Positions 35,093 through 47,709 of a stretch of 64,000 nt of DNA are shown here, one piece after another. Source of the stretch: Branchiostoma floridae (Eukaryota > Chordata > Leptocardii > Amphioxiformes > Branchiostomatidae); NCBI RefSeq assembly GCF_000003815.2, contig NC_049983.1, positions 13,411,855-13,475,854 on the forward strand, given 5' to 3'. Every line of letters starts with the position of its first letter. Within the stretch, counting starts at the first letter, position 1. The translations under genes and the position numbers were made by a program. The notes beneath the pieces were generated by a model, which searched no databases, had not been told where the DNA came from, and saw nothing but the letters and a program-made list of their open reading frames with translations.

Positions 35093-38000
35093 ATGTACAA
35101 CGAGGAGCTGAAGATCTACCACAGTAGCTACATCCGCAACGCACGGGCCATCGGTGTCTTGTGGGCCATCTTTACGATATGTTTTGGGATCATAAACCTT
35201 GTAGTATTCATTCAGGTAAGTGTATTACCTCTATATATTATACAAGCTGTAATTCTCAAACACCTTGCTGTAGACCTAGTAGTGATTACTAGTATCAAGG
35301 AAGTTTTATCATTATATAAATAAAACCTCCTTGATATTAGCAAAGGACTTTTGAGGTAAAAATTTGCATATATCTTAACCCTTTGCCTAAGAGCTGATTA
35401 TCTAGTTCTATCCAATGGCAGTTGACAGGAGTATGCCTTGATATACTGTAATCAATCATTGTAGCAGTCATGTTCTGCATATAGCTGTACATACCAGATT
35501 GCAGGAGCAGATAGAGCATTTTGTTTTGGTAGATGCAGTCATGCCTGTCTTACAGAGATTGCAGTTAGTCAACTTATGCATATCAAAAACAAGTGAAGAA
35601 GTGTATTCAATGCCACCTTGCAAACACCTTGTTCCAGCAAAAATGAATTGAACATCAAGTAGATCTGTACATCCAAAACAGCACTGGATGTACAGTAAAA
35701 TAATTTAGACTACTAACATTAGTATTTAGAACAGGGATGGACCTTTCTTCAAGTGAAGTGTATTTTTCCAGAAAAGATTAACTGTATCCACATTCCGATT
35801 TGGTAAATAGATTTGTTTTCAAACATTAAGACAGCTGTATGAAATGTATGACGAGCCTTGAATAGCACATACATGTATATACATTTAGTATTCGAAAAAA
35901 TTCCATTATAAAATCTATACACATTATGATATGCACTTGTATTGCCATATTCCTTGCAGGTGTAGGCCTCCTGTTGACAGCTTGTATACAATAACTCAGT
36001 TCTGAAGCTTGACCAATCACTCCAATTACATTACCTCCTTGTGTTACATGTAAAAACTTCCATCATAAATTCCTGTAGTAATTCTAACCATACATCCATT
36101 CCCTGATTATCCATTTTCTTACTTTATAACTTGCATATCACATGCACCACCAGCCAAGGCTAGGAAGTCAGTATGGTAGTTGGCATTGGGCCCAAAAGTA
36201 ATTGTTTCTTGTTACTTGTCGGATATAATCTTAATGTAAACCATAGCCAATTGGCAGAAGTCCATTTCTGCAAGGTGAGACATCAACATGTGCACATTGT
36301 TCCATAGTTGTGCTTGCAGGAGTTTGCAGGCTTATACTTTTATTACAATCCCCAAAGTAGCAATCAGGTATGTTGAGTTATTATCAAACATGCACTGAAC
36401 AGCCATAAATGCAGGCTTTTCATTATTCGGGTGCATTAACGTTATAGCAATTTTGCAAGGCTTATTGCATGGCATTCTTTTGTCCTACAATATGAACCCA
36501 GGAATAGTAAAGGCACTGGCTGATGATATGACACAATCCCATTCCTTTTGAAAAGAAATATTTCAGCAGATGATGTTACTTGCTTTTATTGGTAGTAGAA
36601 TGACACAGTTATAACTATATAAGAATCAGGTCCTATTCGTATACAAAGGACAAATTTAGCAACATCTATATTTCTATTAACAAGGCAGATGGTGTGAAAA
36701 ATTCAAAGAAACATTCAACTGTTGTAGTTCATATCAATACTTGGTCCAAAACTGTCTTTCAAACAGCCTTTGCATTAAGATAGGCAGTTATGATGTTGGT
36801 ATCTAAATTTAGATAACAGTAAATGTCAAAGAAATAAAGAAAGCTGTCAACACACAAAGATACAGGTACAGATAGAACCTAATGGCCTCCCTTTGTGTTG
36901 CTGTCTACTTGTATTGCTAGTATGTGCATTCATTTGAACATAGCAAACCATGTATGGAGATGTACATAATATGATAAGAATTGAATTGAATATGGTTTAG
37001 ATGGTTCAACCCCTTTTTGGAAAAAATAATNNNNNNNNNNNNNNNNNNNNNNNNNNNNNNNNNNNNNNNNNNNNNNNNNNNNNNNNNNNNNNNNNNNNNN
37101 NNNNNNNNNNNNNNNNNNNNNNNNNNNNNNNNNNNNNNNNNNNNNNNNNNNNNNNNNNNNNNNNNNNNNNNNNNNNNNNNNNNNNNNNNNNNNNNNNNNN
37201 NNNNGCTACAACCTCTCTATCTTTTCTCCTTTCATTTGTCAACTGATTAGATGCAACATTGTGTTATCATTGCAATGATAATAGGAAAATACAAAAATTT
37301 GAGAATAAAACATGCCTCACCTTTCCACTTAATGACAGAGAATCAAGATATATAAGTAAAACTGTGTCATGCAGACCCACTTTAAGATTTATATAAATTC
37401 ATGGCAAATTCAATACAGCAAAACAGCTGTCATACTTTTCATCCCTTTAATGGCTAAACTATATCTAGCTGACCTAGATACTAGGCATCTCTGGTGTATA
37501 CTTATTGATGAAATTTGGGATGAAGGCAACTGAGCTGAAAAATGTTTTTCAATACAGTATAAGCCAAAATAAGGAACAATACATTTGAGAAGACGTCAAT
37601 ATTTCAGGGTGGAGAATGTATAGCTACATTTGCTAATAATTTGTACATGCTATAATGTGTCATATCTTGTATCGCTTGATGAGATTTTATTTCTCTCCTC
37701 AGCCATTCTGGATAGGTGACTCCAAGGACACACCTATGACTGGTCACTTCGGCCTGTACCGGTACTGTCTGGGCAGAGGGCTGACACAAACCCTTCAGTG
37801 TGAGGGACGGCTAGACGACTTTGCCACCATTCCCAGTGATGCTTTCAAGGCAGCCACCTTCTTTGTGGGGTTCAGCTTCCTGATGATCCTCATCTGCATA
37901 ATCTGCATGCTACTCTTCTTCTGTGTACATGCAGAGAAGGTCTACAAGATCTGTATGTGGCTGCAAATTGTCTCTGGTGAGTTTTTGCTGGTTGCTTTGT

Positions 38001-41000
38001 TTAAAAATGTGATTATGTCTCTATGGTATGGCCCTGTTACCAAACCAGGACCCAGCCGGGCAGCTTTTGGGAACAAAAAGTATGGTATAATTATTAGAGA
38101 CGACAAACACACAGAACATGAAAAAAAATATTCATTAGCATAATTGGTGTATATTCTATGATTAACACCTTAATTATTTGGAAATATCCCAGCTGGGTCT
38201 TGGTTTGGAAATATGACCTGAGTATTATTCGGGTAAACAGTTGGGTTCTGTTAACAGGTGGTTGGTTACATTGACAATGTGCTCATGTACCGGACCCAAA
38301 TTTTACCTCATCCGTCCAAATATTCAGAACTTCATGGTCTGAGACTGATGAGAGTGACATCATCAAGACTGTATTTTCATAAGTATGAAATAACACATAT
38401 ATCATTGAAATGTAGTAACCTGTGCTCCTAAACAATATGTGTGAGAGAAAAATATTCAAAGATAGAGACAGTCCAGTTCACAGACCATTCTTCCTGGTTC
38501 CCTGTATTATACCTCTGATAGTTTGTTTGCTTTTTAAATCCATTATCACCCTACTGTAAACTATGTAGCATCCCAACATAATGAACAGGGTGTGTCTTTT
38601 CACAGCATGTGTAATGGGAACTAAATCCTTCACAAATACTGTTGATAGGAGGGTGTGTCTGTGTGATTACATACAGTCTTTATAGACTCTCCCTGCTCAA
38701 CCACAATATACCACCCTGTGGCTGCATATGTTTAGGCTATTTAACTTGTTTACAATATTTATCTAGTCCTTCTATGACAAACACACAAGACAATGCTGGA
38801 TACAATTGTAGTAATTGGGCCAAATGGTCTGGTGATTGCAATAAGCTGGAGGCAGTTAGTGTCTCACTGCTCTATCCTCAATGAATGACAAGAATAGAAA
38901 ATGAGTGTATGCAAATAAAGGAATAGGTATACGGAATTGCTATAATGGAATAGGTGACTGGGTACTAAGAGAAGCAAGAGAGGATCATCTAAAGAACAGT
39001 GACTGGTTCTTTTTTTATGGAAAGACATGGATATAAGCATCTTCCCTTCTCTTTCTGTCACACATTTAGGTTATAGAACCCACATTCATTGGTTAGAATG
39101 GGCAGCTAGCGTGACAACTGTTTAACATGTGAGAACTGGGGGCCAGGGTCAACTCTGCTGCAGAGGGCAGGGTGGTTAGACTGGTGCACCCTGGAACCAG
39201 CATATCTTACATTTGAATGCAACGTATCGGAATTAAATCTGTTCCCGTGGTAACGTCTTTTCTATTCATAGCAAAGGATCTATGGGACAAGTAGAACCTA
39301 TACACTTATTACCTTCAAATACATACATGTAGTTTACGTGTAACAGGAGAAGACAAGCAATTAAGGATCATAATATGACTTAAGTGTGTGAAATCAGCTC
39401 CTTCGACTCCCTCCTTCTATTTTTTGTCATATACCACTGAGTAATGGTCTCTAAAACTGAGGTTTTCTGCAATTTGAATTTTCAAATGCAGCGTCTAGCT
39501 TTATCAAGGATATATTATCCAACGGAACATGTTTTTCCACCATTATCATTTACTTAGAAGCAGGATTATGTCCATATGCATGTTCCAGGGCTGGCTCAAA
39601 GAAAAGTGGCAGGTGATTTCCATAACAATGGTGCTGGGTGACCTCAGACCCAGTAATTGTTAGAGCGGCCTCTATCTCGCAACAACACCCAGTCTATTGT
39701 TGTCAGTGGGAGTCGTCTCCAGTGGGACGATTGAGCTGGAATATTTGTGTGTCTCAGGTTCTGAATGTTGGACACAACAGCTGCAAGAAGTCAGCCAGAT
39801 TGCCAGTTTTTACGTGGCTAATTGGTTAAAATTGTTCTTAGATTAGAACAGATAGATTTCTTTAGTTGGGCAGTGTCTGACTTAGCCTTGGACGTGCCCG
39901 ACCTATTCAAATGGTCTAAATTCTTCCCCTTTCAAGGCATATTTGGGATTACAGTATAGCCTAGTTTGCGTGAGTCTTGTAATCCCTGTTGTCACCATGT
40001 CTGTTGTTGGCGACTACTATGGGGAGACGGCCATGTACGGCCCTGCGTTGCGGGACGACGACATGGATCGCCATTTCTACTGGCACAAGATCCAGGTCCG
40101 CGTGATCTCGGTGCTATGGGCGATCTTCACGGTCTGCTGGGCCATCATGAACATCGTGGTGTTTGTCCAGCCCTTCTGGATTGGAGATAGCAACACCACT
40201 CCGATGTCAGGGTACTTCGGCCTGTTCCAGTACTGCCTGGGAGGCGCGACGCCGACGCTGACTTGTAGCGGAAGGTTTGACGACTTTAGCTCCATCCCAT
40301 CCGATGCCTTCCGTGCGTCTGCGTTCTTCGTCTTTTTCTCCATCCTCATGGTGATGATCGTGATCATCTTGATGTTCCCGTACTTTTGCCTGGTGTACAT
40401 CGATGACCGGCGGGACGTTAGCAAGCCCCCCAGCCGTGCTCACGTCGTCATCATGATCGTTTGTGGGGTGCTTCTGCTCATCTCTGGTGAGTCATAAAAG
40501 AGCATTAAACCAAAAGCTTCGCAATGGATTTTTCAATATCCGAAGGCACTAATGCCACTGACATTTTTCCTGTTTTGGAATGTTATTTCGGAAAATATTT
40601 AAAACTACAGAAAATTGCATCTGATAGTGAATGATCAACTGTATTACTTGAAACATTACAAACAAAATGGTTTTTAATGGATCTTTGGAGGGATTGCAAT
40701 GAACAAAGTAAGTGATAACGTCAGATAAGACTTCATCTCAGACAATGCCTTTGAGATATATGCTGATGATGGTGATGATGACTGCCCCACGGTAAGCTCA
40801 TAATTTTGTTGAATCTTTTATAGTGAAAAGTTTATTCTGTGATGCCAGCAGATAAATTCAAGAATTTTTTGAGTGTTTAAGATACATCAAACCATGTCCT
40901 TGTTGGTCCATACTAACATAAAACACAATGTCTTCAATATCTAAATTCAATGTGCCCCATTTTATTGAGAGAGAGACTTAGACATCTATGAAATAGCTTA

Positions 41001-44000
41001 TTTTGTGTTGGTAAAAGTCCCATATTGTGTGTAATATACACTATATACAGCGTGTGCACACTGCACAACTAAGGAATGGCCTGTCCCACTGTGCCTACTC
41101 CAGGTGTATGGGTGTGGCAATTGTAATGGTGGAAACAGTTACCTTATAAATTATGCAGGTGTTCCATGTCCTGTAGGAATTTCCACAAAGGTCACACTTT
41201 TTAAAGCTCAGGATGTACAGGACAAAGCACCCATTTTGTTTTCATTTCATGCCATGAATACTGTTATCATTCTCAAGAAAAAGCGTCATACCTGTATTCT
41301 CCATGTAATGTGTTTTTCATTTCAGATGCCATGTTTGTTATGCATGTATTATGGTGAAAATTTATTGATTAGTATGTTTCATGAATGCCACGACCAAGAC
41401 TGTGCCGCATTGTTCAAACATTTCCTGACAAGTTTGTTATCCTAAAGAGTGTTGGTTTAGGTACTTAGCTATCAGCATGTGCTTTTATACCTCCACTGAG
41501 CTGGGAATTGAAGGTCATACCGGCATAGCCTTCTGTGTGAGTTGTTCAGACCCACCCAACCAGTTGTATCTGTGTGAGTCATCATGTATATTCCCACGGT
41601 CGGCCTTACTGGCTTTTTTCCCTGCAGATATTCTGGAGCCAACTACCAATACTTGAGCATGTCTTCCAGCATCAGCAAAAATTTTCAAGACTCCAGTGAA
41701 AATTTTTGATCTTAAAGAATTGCATCAATTCTCTTTCAATATTTCGTTACTGTATTGCTTGGCTAGTCCTTGAATTAGGACCTTTTTAAAAGAAGAATAC
41801 AAGGTAAGATACAGGTGTAATGGCAGGTACTAAAAATGTCCACAAAGTAAATAAGATGACTTAGGTACAATCCATTAGTATGGTCTGGACCTAGACGGGC
41901 AGTTATTTAGCACTTTTGTTATGTATGGCTGATACCAGCAATTTTCTGCCCCATTAGGAACAGATAGGATCTGGTAGCCTATCTGAATAATGACACAGAC
42001 TGGGGGGTACCTGGGAGATTCTGTCTAGCAACAAGGGTGTTGGCAGCAATTCCCATTGAGGATAATGAAGACTGAAGAACTGTATTTTTGCAAAAATTGT
42101 CTCACTGTTGTTTTATCCGGCAACATTTTCTCACAGGACTTCCTTTGGAGACATATAAGAGCAAAGAAAAAACACACTGTACTCAAATAGGTGTAGATTT
42201 TGTATTCCTGCTTTTACTCTACAGCCTGAGGTCAACTGAGTGCCTTGCTCTTCAAAGGATTTTTATTTCAAACGAAATCATATTTCAAATTATACATTGC
42301 AAATACGGTTTACCCCTGTGGGAAATCACACTACCGGTAGTATCTTATTTAAAAGGAAAATAAACTTCTCTGTATATGTACAAGTATCCCACTCTGCAAT
42401 ATAATGATGTATGTTGTATTCTGTCCAGCCCTGTGCATGTTCCTGGCCTGTGTGATCTACCCTGCTGGTTGGGACAACTCTCTAGTAGCTGGACTGTGTG
42501 CCAATGGTGCAGAGAAGTACCAGCAAGGGGAGTGCACCATCCGCTGGGCCTACATCCTCGCCATTATCGGTATCTTCGACGCAGCCATCCTCGCAGCCCT
42601 CGCCTTCTTCCTGGCCGACCGACAGGAGAAGCTGGCCTTTGCCTCTCACGGACTGATCAATGGAGGCCCCGCCGGTATGGTCCCCCCTCCCCAGGCTATC
42701 CCTCCCTCTCTCCTCCCCACTGCTGCTGAGTTACTGGCTGAACCCAACCCTGACTACATGGGATAATCCAGTAACTGTCTGTCTCTTTTTTGTCTCTCTG
42801 AACTTCTGTAATGCAATATCTTATGCTTGTGAATTTACGTTTTGTGTTGTTTAAGACAATCATGAACAATATCTACTATTTTGTTCAGCTGTCCTACTGT
42901 TTTGAAGTTGCTATGCCTGTACAGTTGTTTTCCTTGTACCAAAAATGTCTTCATTGTGCATTGTAGTGCTATGTCATTTTTATCCCTTTCCTTCTGTGTA
43001 CGCGTCGAAGACACTGATAATGTAACAGTTAACAGTATAAGGTTAATATAACAAATTGAATAAAAGGTTGGTACAGATATGAAAACTACTCCATTGAACT
43101 ATTGTGTATACATAATATACTAGTAAGATTGAAGTATTTCCAGATGTACAATATACTGTTCTTATTTTCAAGCTATCTCTATACACATCTCTTGCTCTAT
43201 AATCTGTCAAGGAACATCTACCTGCCATGTGGAGGAAAAATTTTAGATGAATTGCAAACAAAGCTTGATTCAACAGAGTGTTTTGCTGCTGCAAAACTTG
43301 ACACAAGTCTTTTAACAAGTGACTGTACTCTTTATACATTCCTCCTGTCACTGTTCATTTTGTACTCTTTGTTCTACATTTGTACAAAGCTTCAATTGTA
43401 CTTAGTACTAATATAGATTCATGAAGTTGTTCCTGTTTCTAACTTGTGACAACTGTCTTTCCTCTTCACTGTGTCTGCACAACAGGTTTGTGCTGTCTAT
43501 ATGTATCCTACGGCTCATTTTTACTTGGATGAAACATTTTGACACAATGATGTGAGCTATGTGTTTATAGACTTCTCACATGATGCATTCTTCAAGCAAT
43601 AAAAACTTGACATAAAGTTGTATCATTGCCTCTAGTATTTTGAACCATTCATGCTTCTTATACATGCTTAGAAAGAGGAGCACAAACATTGTCAGCTGCA
43701 ACTATGTCTGTTAAGTTGTTGGTCATGTCAAAATAGATTCAAATTGGAAAGTATTTCCTTTCTGTAATATTAAATTCTGTAAAGACTTGTTTCACACAGA
43801 GCTGCGGGCAGGTAGAAGGGAGGACAGAATGCCAGCTGAACAGGAGACACCATGCTGATGGAGGTGCTATGCTAACAATGAAAGCCACAGCATTCGAAAT
43901 CTTGATTGTCTAATTCCAATGATATACAGCACCCTTATCTACGAAACTGACAGCGAACAATAATTGATATTTTACTGTTGATACGTTTTGAATTCATGAG

Positions 44001-44655
44001 CAGTAATACATCAGATTCTCAAAAATCCAGCATTTTGATTCTGATATTATCTGCAATGATATATTGGAAGCTCCTACTAGTAGTTTTTTAATTGCCAGGA
44101 CCATAATTAAAGCCATCGCTGTGTGTCTGCTTCAATAAAGCCATAACCAAGCTACAGACTATGCGCAGCTGAATCCATGATCCAGTCACAGCAAACCAAT
44201 TAGCTGCACACAATGTCATGTGATCTCTACAACCAATTAGAAACTAACTTCCACATTCAATTTTGCAAATTCCACTCTTCTATCTCTTCTAATGTTTCCA
44301 ACACACACGTAAGTCTTCTCTTGCTCCTTTCTCTTTCCAAAATCAGATTTCTTTCTGATCAACAGCAGTTATGAGCTTGAATCAGTTTCTTGGTGATTTG
44401 AGGATGACTAGACCCTGTGTGAGCTATGATCTTTCTTTCCTTGTAGCCTATGGCATGGGTGACCGTGCCTCCATCTCTGGACGTTCCATCGGATCCAAGC
44501 GCTCGTTCCAGCCGGCTCCGCTGGCTCCTGAACCCACCGAGGCCTACAACTACCACGCTGAGCCCATGCCGCTGGACCGCCGCACCTACCAGTCCAAACG
44601 GCGCGGCTCTGGTGCCGGGTCACAGATCAGCAGCAGCGGAGCTTTTTACCTGTAA
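35093..44655 (+). CDS. LHFPL3: LHFPL3/4-type tetraspan protein, isoform with cassette A
   Basis: Four-pass membrane protein of the LHFPL family, whose vertebrate members act at synapses and in hair cells as partners of receptor or channel complexes. Coding exons: 35093-35215, 37703-37976, 42429-42674, 44447-44655 (283 aa). Phases agree: 0 after exon 1, then 1 at each later junction. Seen: [21 protein letters not shown] start, TM1 ([19 protein letters not shown]), the PFWIGDS loop with CEGRLDDF and [10 protein letters not shown]2, TM3 split by the shared junction, TM4 ([17 protein letters not shown]), then a Ser/Arg-rich tail ending AFYL, which resembles a class II PDZ ligand. Both the sequence and the position next to ORC5 suit LHFPL3; LHFPL4 is the alternative name. 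Intron 2 holds an N gap. ORC5 lies head-to-head upstream. Confidence 0.93.
37031..37204. other. Assembly gap (174 N)
   Basis: Unknown bases in the intron between the two exons of LHFPL cassette A. Confidence 1.
39997..40486 (+). CDS. Alternative 5' coding cassette B of the LHFPL gene
   Basis: A single uninterrupted exon encoding a second, diverged copy of everything cassette A encodes in two exons. Its first 163 codons run from [15 protein letters not shown] through [59 protein letters not shown] and TM2 to the start of TM3 (VCGVLLLIS). It ends TCT-G|GTGAGT, the same place and phase (1) as cassette A, so it can only continue into the exon at 42429. With the downstream exons it gives 314 aa (spliced tail) or 275 aa (long exon 3). 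The ATG has a good context (GTCACCATG); an in-frame ATG at 39943 is possible. GC content is clearly higher than in cassette A. It must use its own promoter in 37977-39996, where I can point to no motif. Confidence 0.9.
42429..42766 (+). CDS. Shared LHFPL exon 3 with alternative in-frame C-terminus
   Basis: Completes TM3 and encodes TM4 for both cassettes. An internal donor at 42674|GTATGG (phase 1) joins to 44447. If it is not used, the frame stays open for 30 more codons, Pro-rich ([14 protein letters not shown]) and ending EPNPDYMG, with TAA at 42764-42766. AATAAA signals follow at 43059, 43598 and 44134, all before the next exon, so a terminal form of this exon is plausible. Confidence 0.85.
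43059..43064 (+). promoter_or_regulatory. Intronic polyadenylation signal for the long exon 3
   Basis: AATAAA about 295 nt after the alternative stop at 42766; further copies at 43598-43603 and 44134-44139. They lie in the intron of the spliced form and would end the short-tail transcript. Confidence 0.5.
44447..44655 (+). CDS. Last coding exon of the LHFPL gene
   Basis: Follows a pyrimidine-rich acceptor (TTTCTTTCCTTGTAG). Encodes the cytoplasmic tail [20 protein letters not shown]... ending GAFYL and TAA (44653-44655). GC-rich, Ser/Arg/Pro-rich, no folded domain expected. The phase fits the internal donor at 42674. Confidence 0.9.
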
Positions 44656-46347
44656 TGCACGACACACCTGTGCACTGATCACCCTTCATATGTGATGTCT
44701 TTACTATGAAGTATGTAATGAACTAGCACAAGGCACATATTTATGTTTATGCTACCGTCAGTAATTAGTGGAGGTATAGCCATCCTGCCATCAGTAGAAA
44801 AGTTGCCTTGTCCCTTCATTTTGTTGTGAATTTGGCATCCTGTTGCATTACTTTTAAAATACTTACAGAAAATATCACAGATATTTGAGATAATATCACC
44901 TTTATTATAACCAGGAATATAATATTAGTATTGATAAATGAATGATCTAAAGCATCTCTGATCCAATTTCAAAGCTTGGTGGCAAAGTCACTTACTGTCT
45001 ACAAAAGCAATTGATGATAGGGACCAAATACAAATACTTACTTTGTAACATCAAACATTTTAACGAGAAAAAAAACAGTTGTTACCCTTGATATTTTTTA
45101 GGAAAGTTACTTAAAAAATTATTATCATTGAGAACATATATAATTTTAACGATTTATACAAGGATTTCATACAACTGACTTCTCTATACTAATTAGTCAA
45201 ATTAGATCCATGTATAACTTTCCTCAAAAGCTGTTATTCATCTGTTATTTCCATAGTGGCAGCTATAGTAAGATGTTTGGAGCTGTATTAGTGCAGTATT
45301 ATCCGGCTGTCTCATCTTTGTGTGGGTGCAGCTTAGCTTGCTGAGGTGTTTTAAACTTTGCACTTTTTAGACATTTTATCATGAGTGCTACCAGTTTTAT
45401 TTCTTACAAATGTTGCACAAAAATATATTATTTCTGAAGCCTTGTAGATGTTTATTTTATTGTCATTCTGTTAATGTAATATATTATGTTATATTAGTAT
45501 ATATAATACAGTATGCTTTTGTAGTTACATAGTACTTAATATTTATGTGTATTGCCAGTATATACAGGGTATAGTGATACTGGAGAATAGCATTTTGATT
45601 ATCATGAAAGTTGTAGCTCTGCATGATAAATGCTTTAGATGATACCACTCCACTGCAACATAGTCAAGTTCTATGGAAAACATTTATAACTTTTGAATGA
45701 TATCCTTTTACTGATTTTACTGAAGTTCACTTCTATAGGTTGCTAAGCCTTGTTAAACTATTTGTAGGTAGATGAATATTTTATTCATTATCCAATACAG
45801 ATACAGCAAAACTCAGAATGTAGATTGTCTAGTTAAAAAAAACACTGTCAACTGTAATTGTGGAGAGACCTTTTTCCCTTCTAATTACAGTATATAGTAG
45901 ATAGACATGTGTATTTAGAAAAAAATACAAATTGTACCCTTTTGAAGCTTCACATTCCATCATAAAGCCGGGGCCACACAGCAAGAAAATAGCTCGCCTG
46001 ACATTTGAGAACATTTTCGGCAGCTATCTGGTGAGGTTCCTGTATCACACGCAGTTTTGCTATCAGCCGATGATTGCAGGTCCAAATTTGATATGATAAC
46101 TTTCAAGCAAAAAGTGTGCTCAGCACTTTGCTGATTTTGAAATTTGACAACCTTTTGGCAGTCAACAAATTCAGCCAAAGGTTGTTGAAAGTGTGACACC
46201 GGCAATAATATTGGAGAGTTATGTAAGAGAGGTATGAAACCATATCAGGAGAGGCCCGTGAAGTGTCTCAATAACCATTTTTTAAGAACTGGATTTGGTT
46301 TGTACATCAGTGTGGCGGTGTTTTCTCTGAGTCACCCTTTTAATAAA
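44656..46347 (+). other. LHFPL 3' UTR and tail-to-tail interval
   Basis: No coding exon. The first clear AATAAA on this strand is at 46342-46347, which would give a 1.7 kb 3' UTR. A MITE-like inverted repeat lies at 45967-46203. AT-rich, otherwise featureless. Confidence 0.55.
45967..46203. mobile_element. MITE-like inverted repeat
   Basis: About 237 bp with imperfect 13-bp inverted ends (GCCGGGGCCACAC and GTGTGACACCGGC, 11 of 13 pairing). No clear target duplication. Non-coding. Confidence 0.45.
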
Positions 46348-46491
46348 TGTGTAGATACGCCTAGAACTGTGGTGTCTGGATTCTTGATTTCATTAAATTA
46401 AGAATACTACATGTACATGTGTTTTTTTTCTAATTGACAAGGCAAGCAAATAATGTACACTGATACCTATTTGGGTTAGTTTAATGCAGCA

Positions 46492-46497
46492 TTTATT
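46492..46497 (-). promoter_or_regulatory. Candidate TRABD polyadenylation signal
   Basis: AATAAA on the minus strand, about 1.2 kb after the TRABD stop and only 145 bp from the plus-strand signal of LHFPL. Chosen by position only. Confidence 0.4.
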
Positions 46498-47709
46498 CAT
46501 TTACATACAGAATGTTGATACCCAACTTAACCAACAGAACTGCAAAACTTCACAAACTGAATTTAGAAAACATGAACACGAGTTCTGTACCTTTGCATCA
46601 CTTTTACAAACAAAATTTACCCTGATGGCCCCTTCAGTAAACCATACTGTTTTGTTAACCCTACAAAACAAACTGTTACATAACAAACCACCAGACTTCT
46701 TTAGAAAATCAGAATACTTATTGCCAATAACTAAATGATTAAAGGCTTGCATTTTTAGCGGACTACTTGTTGTACATAGTGTTGTGATTAGCACATCTAC
46801 AGAAGGATGGGCTTCTAGATCAGATAGTGCACAACCAATGAAACATGAACACATGCGCTAAAGAGCAATGGAACACTGTTAATGGGGTAAAAATTCTGAC
46901 TTAGTTATAAATATACTTTATGGTCTTTCATGAAATCCCCATATTCTTTATATCATATTGACCAAAACTATTAACACTTATGTCAAGTTGGCTTTAAGAG
47001 GAACTTCATACATCTTAATGGTCTAGTTGTAAAACATTTACATTGTACATTTGTATAATGTATACACTGGTGAATATATGAACACATTAGTACATGATGT
47101 TCTTTGTATGGAAACCTTCCCCTACATTGACTACCTATCCTGTCTACCTGAATGTATAACCTATTTCTACTAACCACCACCAACATGAATATCAGTTACC
47201 CAACCCCTAATTCCGATATCACATACATGAAATGTAAACAATATGACACAGGGATGTTTCCATATTTGGTCACCTGTTCAAAATTGCCGTGTTTATCTGG
47301 TCATCCATTGGGCCTTATAAGGCAGCCATTGTATCTTGATTGGATGGATGTTTATCAAAGAACTTCCAGATACCTTCTTGTCATACATACACCAACCAAG
47401 GACGTTCATATAACGTCCTTGCACCAACCTGCCAACTTTGGTATGAACAAAAAATGGCAGCTGGTAGGATCTGGGAACATCCTTTAGCTTGACATCACAT
47501 GATGAGGAAGAAAGTCTAATTGTGCTTAAATGTTACCATAATGTCATGAGAAACCATTTTAAGACAGATGTTAGAACATTAACAATCTGAGGGGTGTGTA
47601 ATCTTGAAAACAGTGGTCTCAAAATGTCAAAATCTCACAAGATGGACACTGAGACACTGAGTCTTGCAAAACCACTATGGGAGACCAATACAAAACTCCA
47701 GTGTGATAC
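46498..47709 (-). other. Probable TRABD 3' UTR
   Basis: No coding exon on either strand. A perfect 10-bp-arm hairpin (CAAGGACGTT, 5-nt loop, AACGTCCTTG) lies at 47397-47421 and may be a remnant of a small foldback element. Confidence 0.45.
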
